From Planctomycetota bacterium (GTDB taxonomy: Bacteria; Planctomycetota; Phycisphaerae; Sedimentisphaerales; Anaerohalosphaeraceae), in assembly GCA_029552545.1 (NCBI GenBank), contig JAKPDO010000011.1:1-50411 (forward strand): a stretch of DNA of 50,411 nt, written 5' to 3'. The notes beneath the pieces were generated by a model, which was not told the DNA's origin, did not search any database, and saw only the letters and a program-made list of their open reading frames with translations. Position 1 is the stretch's first letter. Each line of letters opens with the position of its first letter. The translations under genes were made by a program, and so were the position numbers. This document shows positions 40,954 through 49,300 of this stretch, piece after piece.

Positions 40954-41805
40954 ATGAAGAAGGTGTTCAAGTCCGGCCGTCGCGGGGGGTTTACGCTGAT
41001 TGAACTGCTGGTTGTGATTGCAATCATCGGGTTGCTGCTGTCGATCATTATTCCGGCGATTGGGAAAGCCAAAGACATCTCCAAGCGGATTGTCTGCAGC
41101 AGCAATATTAAGCAGATTGGTGTAGCCCTGCGGACCTACAGCCAAAGTTATAATGACAAGCTGATTCCAATGTATCACTTGGGCGGAAGCTATGCAGGGA
41201 ATCAATATGACCCTTCGGCGTCCGGCACAAGCGGCGGTGTGACCAATGTGAAGCCGCAGCCGTATAATGCCGTGATTACCCATCAGGGCAGTCTGCTGCT
41301 GAGCAACGGCCGGCCTCGTCCGTTTCATTTGGCGGTCTTGTATGATTTGGATTATTTTACCGAGCCGAAGGCCTTTTATTGTCCGGCTCAGCCGCGGATA
41401 ACGGATTATCCGTATCCGTATTATTATGAGGCCTATACACAGCAGGGTTCCTGGGGAAGTTATGTTCCGACGTACGGAGGGCATGCCTTTGTGAGGACAT
41501 CCTATAATTACTGGATTTACGATAAAAAGTTTTTCAGTCAGTTAGGCATTCGGCCGGTGGTGGTGGACAATCTGCAGGAATGGGAAGTGATTCCGCATCG
41601 GCAGAATCGCAGCCTCAGTTCCGCTCCGCAGGGGGTTTCTGCCCTGTTTGGCGACGGACATGTCAGTTTCTGTATGGACCGGAATATCTTCAGTGCAGAG
41701 ACGTGGAACAACCGAAATCGTGCCGGGGATGGATATTCCAACGGTCCGGGAGATGATGTGCAGACTTTTGAGAAGATTTTGCGGGCGATTCAGGGAGACC
41801 AATAA
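40954..41805 (+). CDS. Pseudopilin-like protein with a type IV prepilin N-terminus (second copy)
   Basis: This 283-residue protein starts with a basic leader (MKKVFKSGRRGG) and FTLIELLVVIAIIGLLLS, the prepilin cleavage and membrane helix, with the conserved Glu at position 5. The globular domain has CSSNIKQIGVALRTYSQ, FYCPAQ and a late ALFGDGHVSF motif, the typical pattern of planctomycete prepilin-like proteins. The start at 40954 follows GAGGAAAG; an earlier in-frame ATG at 40915 lies inside the anti-sigma gene. It follows the FecR-LamG gene by 19 bases and so is probably part of the operon and under the same sigma factor. It is rich in Tyr and Pro in the middle (YPYPYYYEAY). Confidence 0.87.
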   Translation: MKKVFKSGRRGGFTLIELLVVIAIIGLLLSIIIPAIGKAKDISKRIVCSSNIKQIGVALRTYSQSYNDKLIPMYHLGGSYAGNQYDPSASGTSGGVTNVKPQPYNAVITHQGSLLLSNGRPRPFHLAVLYDLDYFTEPKAFYCPAQPRITDYPYPYYYEAYTQQGSWGSYVPTYGGHAFVRTSYNYWIYDKKFFSQLGIRPVVVDNLQEWEVIPHRQNRSLSSAPQGVSALFGDGHVSFCMDRNIFSAETWNNRNRAGDGYSNGPGDDVQTFEKILRAIQGDQ

Positions 41806-41931
41806 CCAGCGTAAAAACCGTGTGAAGTGTGGTGTGTGCGTAGTGAAGGTGTGGACCAATCCGTCTTTGTGAACCTGCCGCAGGGCGGATGAAACCAAAT
41901 AGGCAGGTACGAAAGATGTGGAGGAAAGATG

Positions 41932-42831
41932 ATGAAAAAGATATGTGTTTTGGCCTTGGCTTTGTTGGCAGTTCCGGCGTTCTCAGACGTGATTACGCTG
42001 ACAGCCCCGGATACTCTTGGTCAGTCTTCCTTTAACAGCGGGCTTCATTGGAGCGACGGCCAGCCGCCGAGTGCGGCCAATGATTATGTAGTGAGCATTG
42101 CTCAGCTGCGGACTCCCGCGGATGGAGGCAGCTATGTTTTCGGCGGCAATTCGCTGACCATTAACACCGGCGGGATTCTGATGTACAAAGGAACCGGTAC
42201 GGCCGGCAGCATCACGGTGAACAATCTAATCGGCAATGGGGGCAGCGTAATTGACCATCGCAATGGTGTGGGAGATGTCTGCAATCTGTATGGAAACATC
42301 TCTATTATTGCGGATTCGGTGATGTATGCCAAGCAGGGGCCGATTAATGTCTATGCAGCCATCAGCGGCAGTGCCAAAATTACGAACACCGGGTCGGATG
42401 GAGCCGGCAGGACCCTGACGTTTTATTCGTCGGCCAATACGTTTACAGGAAGCATCGTTAACAACGGACGGTTTGTGCTGGCGGATGATGCTGTGCTGCG
42501 GTTTGTGATTGGCGCAAGCGGCGTCAATAACAGCATTTCGGGAACCGGTCCGCAAAATGATTTCAATGGGGATTTTATCTTCGATTTGAGCGGAGCGGGA
42601 ACGAATGTGGGAGACAGCTGGACCATCGTCAGCACGTCTGCGAAGACCTTCGGTTCTACCTTTAACGTTGTCGGGTTTACAGATGTGGATGGACTGATCT
42701 GGAAAAAGTATGCCAACGGCGTCTTTTATCAGTTTGATGAGTCCACCGGTGTGCTGAGCGTGATTCCGGAGCCGGCTTCAATGATGCTGCTGGGACTGGG
42801 CGGACTGCTGTCTGTGTTTCGGAAACGGTAA
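41932..42831 (+). CDS. Secreted PEP-CTERM protein with a beta-rich adhesin-like module
   Basis: The 299-residue protein has a signal peptide (about 1-17). A Gly/Asn/Ser-rich repeat-like beta module spans about 18-278 (GQSSFNSGLHWSDGQPPS, GGNSLTINTGGILMYKGTG, NTFTGSIVNNGRFVLADD). The tail, IPEPASMMLLGLGG plus a basic FRKR end, is a PEP-CTERM signal. The module is of the kind seen in autotransporter-like parallel beta-helices. The same module, without gaps and with about four in five residues identical, forms the N-terminus of the large GH128 protein at 46325. Two ATG codons exist at 41929 and 41932; I chose the second, 7 bases from GGAGG. It follows the pseudopilin gene by 126 bases. Confidence 0.85.
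   Translation: MKKICVLALALLAVPAFSDVITLTAPDTLGQSSFNSGLHWSDGQPPSAANDYVVSIAQLRTPADGGSYVFGGNSLTINTGGILMYKGTGTAGSITVNNLIGNGGSVIDHRNGVGDVCNLYGNISIIADSVMYAKQGPINVYAAISGSAKITNTGSDGAGRTLTFYSSANTFTGSIVNNGRFVLADDAVLRFVIGASGVNNSISGTGPQNDFNGDFIFDLSGAGTNVGDSWTIVSTSAKTFGSTFNVVGFTDVDGLIWKKYANGVFYQFDESTGVLSVIPEPASMMLLGLGGLLSVFRKR
41986..42768 (+). repeat. Duplicated adhesin-like module, copy A (partner at 46379-47161)
   Basis: The 783 bases align without gaps to 46379-47161. One stretch near 42132-42190 is identical over more than 50 bases. This indicates duplication followed by moderate divergence. Confidence 0.8.
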
Positions 42832-42876
42832 GAAGTGCCAGAGATGAGTCAAAAGGATTTTAGCGGAGGAAGAAAG

Positions 42877-43647
42877 ATGCAAAGGTTTTTCCTTCTTTTC
42901 CTAATGCTTGGGATAATCCCTGCCGCTGAAGCGGTTTTGATTGATGATTTTCAGGGGTACACAGCCGGGCTCATCCGGGACGGAGTGACCGGAGGAGTTT
43001 GGACGGAGATCACAGCCGGAACCTCTTTTGCAAGGATTGGGGAGGATGCAGGAAATCTTTTCCTGCAAACCGGATGGACAGGAGGCGGCCGCGGGGCTTT
43101 TCGTTCAATTCCTGCTGTTCCGAATACGTCTTCGGCCGTGACTTTATTTCTCCAGGTGTATGCCGTAAACAGTTCGCAGGATACGAGTTTCGGATTGGCT
43201 GATCAAATAACCACATCAGCGGCAAACTGGGGCGATTTTGAGGTTCAGATAGCTCTGGGAAACGGGGATGACACCCAGCATGTCAACCTACGGGCTCGCG
43301 ATGGAAGCACTGTGGAGACGTATCTGCCTTTGGAAATCGGCCGATGGTACAATGTCTGGGCGGTTATCGACCAGACCAATGACTGGTTTGATATGTATGT
43401 CTCAACCGGCACTGATTCGGCTGTTGGGATGTCTCCGATTAATCCGGATCCGATTAATTTTCGGAACGGGACTGTGGCGGATTTGTCTTATTTTCTGGCG
43501 CTTACGAACTACCGAGACTTCAACTATCGACTTGACAACATTTATCTGATGGATGGAGTAAATTTGACGAATCCGCTGGTTCCGGAGCCGGCTTCGATGA
43601 TGCTGCTGGGGCTGGGCGGACTGCTGAGCGTTCTTCGCAAGCGGTAA
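42877..43647 (+). CDS. Secreted PEP-CTERM protein (DDFQGY family)
   Basis: The 256-residue protein has a signal peptide (MQRFFLLFLMLGIIPAAEA) and a beta-sandwich body that opens with VLIDDFQGYTAGLIRDG. It contains strands like ADLSYFLALTNYRDFNYRLDNIYLMDG, here noted as FNYRLDNIYLMDG. The tail VPEPASMMLLGLGG plus a basic LRKR end is almost identical to that of the preceding gene. The start at 42877 follows GGAGGAAG; an in-frame ATG at 42835 would place 14 extra residues before the signal. The body is homologous to the N-terminal domain of the next gene (43831), where it is joined instead to Ig, LamG and dockerin-like modules. It lies 45 bases after the previous gene, so probably in one operon. 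Confidence 0.85.
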   Translation: MQRFFLLFLMLGIIPAAEAVLIDDFQGYTAGLIRDGVTGGVWTEITAGTSFARIGEDAGNLFLQTGWTGGGRGAFRSIPAVPNTSSAVTLFLQVYAVNSSQDTSFGLADQITTSAANWGDFEVQIALGNGDDTQHVNLRARDGSTVETYLPLEIGRWYNVWAVIDQTNDWFDMYVSTGTDSAVGMSPINPDPINFRNGTVADLSYFLALTNYRDFNYRLDNIYLMDGVNLTNPLVPEPASMMLLGLGGLLSVLRKR

Positions 43648-43733
43648 AAAAGGACAGAACCGGCAGTCGCACTTGTTTTTGAGTGAAACCTTCAAGGGAC
43701 GGGCTGTTCTTGCCGAAAAGCTTGACGGCCCGT

Positions 43734-43754
43734 CTCTTAATAAAGAGGTTTTTT
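43734..43754 (+). terminator. Rho-independent terminator after the PEP-CTERM pair
   Basis: A short stem CTCTT/AAGAG with loop AATA is followed by GTTTTTTG. It is preceded by a second stem, GACGGGC (43698-43704) with GCCCGTC (43728-43734). Confidence 0.7.
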
Positions 43755-43830
43755 GTTTCAAACACCGGGGGAGAAAGGGGGCAAATGTTGGTTTAACATC
43801 AAGGAACTGTTTGTGTAGAAAGGAAATGTA

Positions 43831-45249
43831 ATGAAGAAATTGATTTTTCTGGGGTTGTTTATCGGACTGGCTGTGTCCGGACAGTCGGCTCTCGTAGATG
43901 ATTTTGAAAGTTATCAGCCGGGGGTGATTAGCCAGGTCACCGGCGGCAACTGGGTGCCGGTTTATGGCGGTGCCGGCACAGACCCGGGTGCGGATTCGAC
44001 GGTTCGACAGATTGCGGTTGACCCGACGAATTCCTCGAACCGGGTAATTTATGTTGAAACCAACAACACCGGTCAGTATGGAATGTATGGGGTGATTCCG
44101 TCGGCGGATGCCATCAAGGACGGCACGATTGGTACGTTGTTCTGTCAGTTTTATGTGACGACGACGGCACTGGACCAGTCCTTCGGCCTCACGTCGATTG
44201 ATTCACCGACCAGCGGCGGATTTGCCAACTTTAACTGTCAGGTTGCTCTGGTGCGGGGAAATCTGCTGGTACGAAACGGCGGCTCCTCTCAGACCGTCGG
44301 AACCTTCCAGGCCAATACCTGGTATTATCTCTGGATTGTTGTGAATAACAGCAGCAATACCTATTCCGTTTATATCAAAACCACACCGTCACCGGCAACA
44401 TCGGCCGATCGTGTTGCGACGGATTTTGCGTTCCGCACGAGCGGGACAGACGGGGATTTGGACCGGTTTTATACCATCGCCAACTATGGTTCCAATATTA
44501 CGGCGGGTACGCGGCTTCATTTTGACAACATTGTAACCAGTCCCGGCGAAAATCTGTCGGTGTATGTGTCCGGGGCGGCCTTCAATCCGTCTCCGGCAAA
44601 CGGGGCTACGAATGTTCCGCTGGATGTTGTACTCAGCTGGAATACAGGTGTGGACCCCGCCAATCCGGAACAGGTAAATCCGAATATTACAAAGCATTAT
44701 CTCTACTTGCGTCATACAGAGCCCAATTTTGTGGGGATGACCCCTATCACGATTCCTGCTGCAGGGGCTTCGGCTTCTTACACACCGCCGGCGCTGTTTA
44801 TTGAAGCGGACAGGACCTACTACTGGCGTGTGGATGAAAGCATTAATGATTCTTCTCCGACGGACCCGAATACAATTCGGGGCGGGGTATGGAGCTTTAA
44901 GACTATTCCGGCGGTTCCCTATATTGAAGAACAGCCGAGTGAGGTTCGTGTAGACGGCTCGAATCCGACGCCGCCTCCGGCGGTATTTACAGTGAAGTTC
45001 CGCAGTGAACTGTCGGCTGCTCAGCCCACCTGGAAGAAATATGCGGACGGTGTAAACGACACGGTTCTGACAGCGGGCAGCAAGTATTCAATTTCTTGGA
45101 CGGATACGGTTACGACCCTGTCTATCAGCAACCCGGGTGTCAGCGATCAGGGATATTACTATTGCGTCCTGACGAATCTGACGGGAAGCACGACGAGTCA
45201 GCAGGCCCCTCTGATTGTCAATCGGCTGCTGGCTCGGCAGCTTCAATGA
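43831..45249 (+). CDS. N-terminal part of a frameshifted secreted DDFESY / fibronectin-like / Ig protein
   Basis: This 472-residue frame has a signal peptide (MKKLIFLGLFIGLAVSGQS). A beta-sandwich domain (about 20-240) opens with ALVDDFESYQPGVIS and is homologous to the PEP-CTERM protein at 42877. Fibronectin-like strands follow (about 250-365: NGATNVPLDVVLSWNTG, YYWRVDESI), then an Ig-like domain (about 370-468: DQGYYYCVLTNLTG). It stops abruptly after VNRLLARQLQ, exactly where its paralogues continue into a LamG domain (KRPIAYWPLEG at 12058; KRMLAHWAFDG at 9929). The LamG continues in the next frame, 45215-46057, so the gene carries a +1 or -2 change near 45232-45243. The start has AGAAAGGAAA. 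It could be a true mutation or a sequence error. Confidence 0.8.
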   Translation: MKKLIFLGLFIGLAVSGQSALVDDFESYQPGVISQVTGGNWVPVYGGAGTDPGADSTVRQIAVDPTNSSNRVIYVETNNTGQYGMYGVIPSADAIKDGTIGTLFCQFYVTTTALDQSFGLTSIDSPTSGGFANFNCQVALVRGNLLVRNGGSSQTVGTFQANTWYYLWIVVNNSSNTYSVYIKTTPSPATSADRVATDFAFRTSGTDGDLDRFYTIANYGSNITAGTRLHFDNIVTSPGENLSVYVSGAAFNPSPANGATNVPLDVVLSWNTGVDPANPEQVNPNITKHYLYLRHTEPNFVGMTPITIPAAGASASYTPPALFIEADRTYYWRVDESINDSSPTDPNTIRGGVWSFKTIPAVPYIEEQPSEVRVDGSNPTPPPAVFTVKFRSELSAAQPTWKKYADGVNDTVLTAGSKYSISWTDTVTTLSISNPGVSDQGYYYCVLTNLTGSTTSQQAPLIVNRLLARQLQ

Positions 45250-46057
45250 TTCCGTCGGGAATAATCACGGCATCGGCAGGGATTATGCGGATCCGAACAA
45301 TCCGCTGGCCGCTCCGACCTTTGGCGCGGCGGCTCCGATTGACGGCACATATGCTGTGTTCAATGGTCTTGGTCAATATGTAGACCTTGGAGCGGCGGCT
45401 TATCCGAAGGCGGGTTTTGCCAATGGAATGTCGGAAGGCACGGTTCTGTGCTGGGTGAAGCCCACGCAGGCCGGTACAGTGCTTCTGAACTACAACGACG
45501 GTGCGACGACGGGATTCGGCTTCTCACTGAATACGGCTCCGAATGCTCGGCTGAACATCCGCGGTGAAGGTCTCCAGCAGGAATATCAGGAAATCGGTAC
45601 GGCAGAAGGCCGACCGGGGATGACAGGGTTTGATTTGTATGACGGACGGTGGCATCTGGTCGGGGCTACCTGGAAAGAAGGAGAGTTTGTCCGGATTTAC
45701 GTGGACGGCGAGCAGGTGGCTTCTGTGGCCGGCGGCAAGCCGGACCAGTATCTGCCGTGGCAGCGAGGGATGCTGATTGGAGCCAGCCGGACAGCCGCAG
45801 ACCGGACCGTTTTGACGAGCTTCTTCGGGGGTGCGTTGGATAACCTAAGGGTATACAACTATGCTGTGTCCGGCGCAGTCATTGCGCAGGAATATATGGA
45901 CAAGACAGGTCTAAAACCCTGCCTGACGCCCTCCTTTACGGGCAATGCGTATAACTTTGTCAACACGATTGATTCATATTGCCGGGTGGATTTAGCGGAC
46001 CTTGCCGTGTTCATCCAAAGCTGGCTTGCCTGCGGTCTGTATCCGGATTGCCAATAA
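45215..46057 (+). CDS. C-terminal part of the frameshifted gene: LamG domain and dockerin-like end
   Basis: The frame has no convincing start of its own; it overlaps the end of the upstream fragment by 35 bases and lacks a ribosome site. From about 45241 it reads SFNDSVGNNHGIG, the expected first strand of a LamG domain, then WHLVGATWKEGEFVRIYVDG and LDNLRVYNYAVSGAVI. The end is a dockerin-like segment in which the first calcium-loop residues are altered (TIDSYCRVDLADLAVFIQSW) and the tail has the Cys pair CGLYPDC. Together with the upstream fragment it would form one protein of about 740 residues with the same Ig-LamG-dockerin-like order as the genes at 9929 and 12058. A terminator follows. 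Confidence 0.75.
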   Translation: MSIGCWLGSFNDSVGNNHGIGRDYADPNNPLAAPTFGAAAPIDGTYAVFNGLGQYVDLGAAAYPKAGFANGMSEGTVLCWVKPTQAGTVLLNYNDGATTGFGFSLNTAPNARLNIRGEGLQQEYQEIGTAEGRPGMTGFDLYDGRWHLVGATWKEGEFVRIYVDGEQVASVAGGKPDQYLPWQRGMLIGASRTAADRTVLTSFFGGALDNLRVYNYAVSGAVIAQEYMDKTGLKPCLTPSFTGNAYNFVNTIDSYCRVDLADLAVFIQSWLACGLYPDCQ

Positions 46058-46069
46058 GAGGTTATGAAG

Positions 46070-46108
46070 AGGCAGGCGGAGCAAAATGGACTCTGCCTGC
46101 CTTTTTTT
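46070..46108 (+). terminator. Rho-independent terminator built on the GGCAGGCGG hairpin, copy 2
   Basis: Arms AGGCAGGCGGAG (46070-46081) and CTCTGCCTGCCT (46091-46102), one wobble pair, enclose a 9-base loop and are followed by TTTTTT. Arms and the GGACTC element resemble the hairpin at 34576-34614. Confidence 0.85.
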
Positions 46109-46122
46109 GTTTCAGTTGCGGC

Positions 46123-46151
46123 TTGCTGAAGTGAAGGAAGTGTGCTATAAT
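46123..46151 (+). promoter_or_regulatory. Extended -10 promoter of the GH128 gene
   Basis: TTGCTG (46123-46128), a 17-base spacer and TATAAT (46146-46151) preceded by TGC, an extended -10. The leader to the start codon is about 165 bases. It includes a 7-base inverted repeat (AGAAAAG and CTTTTCT near 46202-46216). Confidence 0.65.
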
Positions 46152-46324
46152 GATGCAAAATGATTTATTTAAGTCTTAAGTCGAAGAAATGGGGGTGTAA
46201 AAGAAAAGTCTTTTCTGAAAGAAACGTTCAATTCGCTTTCTGACTATGGGGGTTGGTTTTGTTTGAGGGATTCAGTCTCTCTTACCCGGATGAAACCCAA
46301 GGAGAGGATTTTTAGAGGGGAATT

Positions 46325-49300
46325 ATGAAAAAAATCATTTTGCTGGCAGCGGTTTTTTGGACGGTACCCGTTTTTTCCGCCACGATTACATTGGTTGCGG
46401 GGGATGCGATTGGGCAGTCTTCTTTTAACAGCGGGCTGAACTGGAGCAACGGTCAGCCGCCGAGCGCGGGCAATGATTATGTGGTGAGCATTGCTCAGCT
46501 GCGCACCCCGCCGGACGGAGGCAGTTATGTTTTCGGCGGCAATTCGCTGACCATTAACACCGGCGGGATTCTGATGTACAAAGGGACCGGCTCGACCGGC
46601 AGCATCACGGTGAATAATCTAATCGGCAATGGGGGAACAATTATTGACCATCGGAATGGGGCGGCCGATGTCTGCAATTTGTACGGGAACATTCATATTG
46701 CAGCCGATTCGATGATGTATGCCAAGCAGGGGCCGGTGAATGTCTATGCGGCTGTCAGCGGCAGTGCAAAAATTACAAATCCGGGTTCGGATGGGGATGG
46801 ACGGACACTCACGTTTTATTCATCCGCCAATACGTTTACGGGAAGCATTGTCAATAACGGACGGTTTGTATTGGCGGACAATGCCGTGCTGAATTTCGTA
46901 ATCGGGGCTAACGGAGTGTGCAACAGCATCTCCGGAACGGGGGCTCAAACTGTCCTGAACGGCGATTTTAATTTTGATTTGAGCGGAGCAGGAACCAATG
47001 CAGGGGACAGCTGGACGATTGTCAGCGCCTCGAATCGAACGTTTGGCTCTACATTTACGGTGATTGGCTTTACCAATAAAGGCGGCGGCGTTTGGGAAAA
47101 GAGTGCCAATGGAGTTACCTATCAATTTGACCAGAGCAGCGGGATGCTGACGGTTCTTCCGTCTGAAATCTATATTGACAACAGTATTCAGACCTATGGC
47201 GCTTTAAGCAATGCGACGGTCTATATGACAGGCACTTCCGAGCTGCATTTGACCGGTTCGAGCAGTCCTTTGACAAACAGTACGGTGCACCTGAATTCTT
47301 CGGATGCCTGGCTGTTTTTTGATTCGCTCAAGCCGTCTGCTGTGAATACGTCAACCTACCTGAATCAGATTAAGGTGAACGGGGCGGCTGCCGTTCTGAA
47401 TACGAATATTCGGATTGTTGAATACGAAGAGGGAACCGTGGTTATCCCGCATTCGACAACATATCAGGCCCTGCAGGTGTTCAGCAATGTGAATTTCACC
47501 GGCAGCTCCGTAAATCTGGGCAATTATACGTATTACCGTTCGACGCAGCTGGGGGCGATGAACAACAATATTCGTTCGTTCCGGCTCAAGCGCGGATATA
47601 TGGCAACCTTTGCGGCCAATGACGACGGGACAGGCCCCAGCCGGGTCTATGTTGCTAAGGATGCGGACCTGTGGATAGGAGTGATGCCGGCGGATTTGGA
47701 AAGTGATGTGTCGTTTGTGCGGGTGTTTCCGTGGCGGTGGCCTTCGAAGAAGGGCTGGTGCGGCAGTGCGTCAGATGCGGCGATGGTCAACTGCACCTGG
47801 CGGTATGACTGGGACAACGTGGCGACCTCGACCCTGGATATGGAGTATGTGCCGATGCGGCACAATGCCAACTGGAACAGTTATTCCAATATTAACAGCA
47901 AGCAGAACTCTACGCATGTACTGGCGTTTAATGAGCCGGACAAAACCGATCAGGCGAATATGACGGTCCAGCAGGTGATTGATGCCTGGCCGAATCTGAC
48001 GGCCTCGGGGCTTCGGCTGGGGTCGCCGGCACCGAGCGACGGCGGCTTAAGCTGGCTGTATGATTTCATTGACCAGGCGGATGCGCTGGGGCTGCGGGTG
48101 GATTTTGTGGCGGTTCATTATTACAAGAACAACTGGACGGCAGACCAGCTGGAAAGCTGGCTGCGCGGGATTCATCAGCGGACGGGACGGCCGCTGTGGA
48201 TTACGGAATTTAATAACGGGTGCAACTGGACGACTCCGCATCCGACCTATGAAGAGAATGCCGCCAAGATTGAGGAGCTGACAACCCGGATGGCCAGTCT
48301 GCCGTATGTGGAGCGGTATGCAATTTATCAGTGGTGCACCAATCGGGAAATGATTGTGGACGGAGCCCTGACGCCGGCGGGAGTCGTGTACAGCAATCAT
48401 CTGCCGCCGATGGCGAATTCTCTGGACATCAATTTTGAGTGTATCGGGTATTATCGGCTGGATGAGCAGACAGGAACAACGGCCGGTGACCTGTCCGGGA
48501 AGGGACGGAACGGAACCCTGATGGGAGGGCTGAATTTTGCGTCAAACAGCGTCTCGGGTGTATTAGGCCGGGCCCTGCAGTTTGACGGGACGGACGACCA
48601 CATCCAGCTGCCGAGCGGTTTTTATGAATTTGACAACGGGTTTTCCGCTTCGTTCTGGACGTACCCGACAGCGGTGAAAAATTATGCCCGCTTTGTGGAT
48701 TTGGGCAGCGGTCCGAACGCTGATAATATTATCGTGGGGCGTTACGGCACAACCAATGACCTGTTTGTGCAGGTTTTTAACGGCTCCGCAGGCGGGACAG
48801 CAGTTCGCGCGACCAATGCGCTGGAACTGAATGTCTGGCAGCATTTCGTTGTGAGCATCAGCAAACGTTCCTCTGACAATGTGAAGATTTACAAGAATGG
48901 TCAGCTGATTCTGACGGCAACGACGAGCATTCCGCAGAGCGCGACACGGACGGCGAATTACGTCGGGCGGAGCAACTGGACGGTGGATGCCTATTATCAG
49001 GGACTGCTGGATGATGTGCGGATTTATGATTATGCGGTGACGACCAGCGAGGCGGCGGCTTTATATGCCTCCGGCGGCAGCCGTCCGTACAGCAGTCAGC
49101 CGTCTGTGATTCCCGGACGGATTGAGGCCGAACAATATGACCTCGGCCAGTCAGGAGCGGCTTATTATGATACAACGGTCGGCAACAGCGGCGGAGCGTT
49201 CCGTACAGACGGAGATGTGGATATTCGAAGCATTTCGGATTACGGCAGCGGATTTGCCGTGACGAACATTGCAGCGGGAGAATGGCTCCGCTATACGGTG

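Noticed and set aside
39186..41105. A 639-codon minus-strand frame opposite the FecR-LamG gene
   Set aside because: Composition is Arg/Ile/His-rich with no domain; the plus strand encodes coupled sigma and FecR genes.
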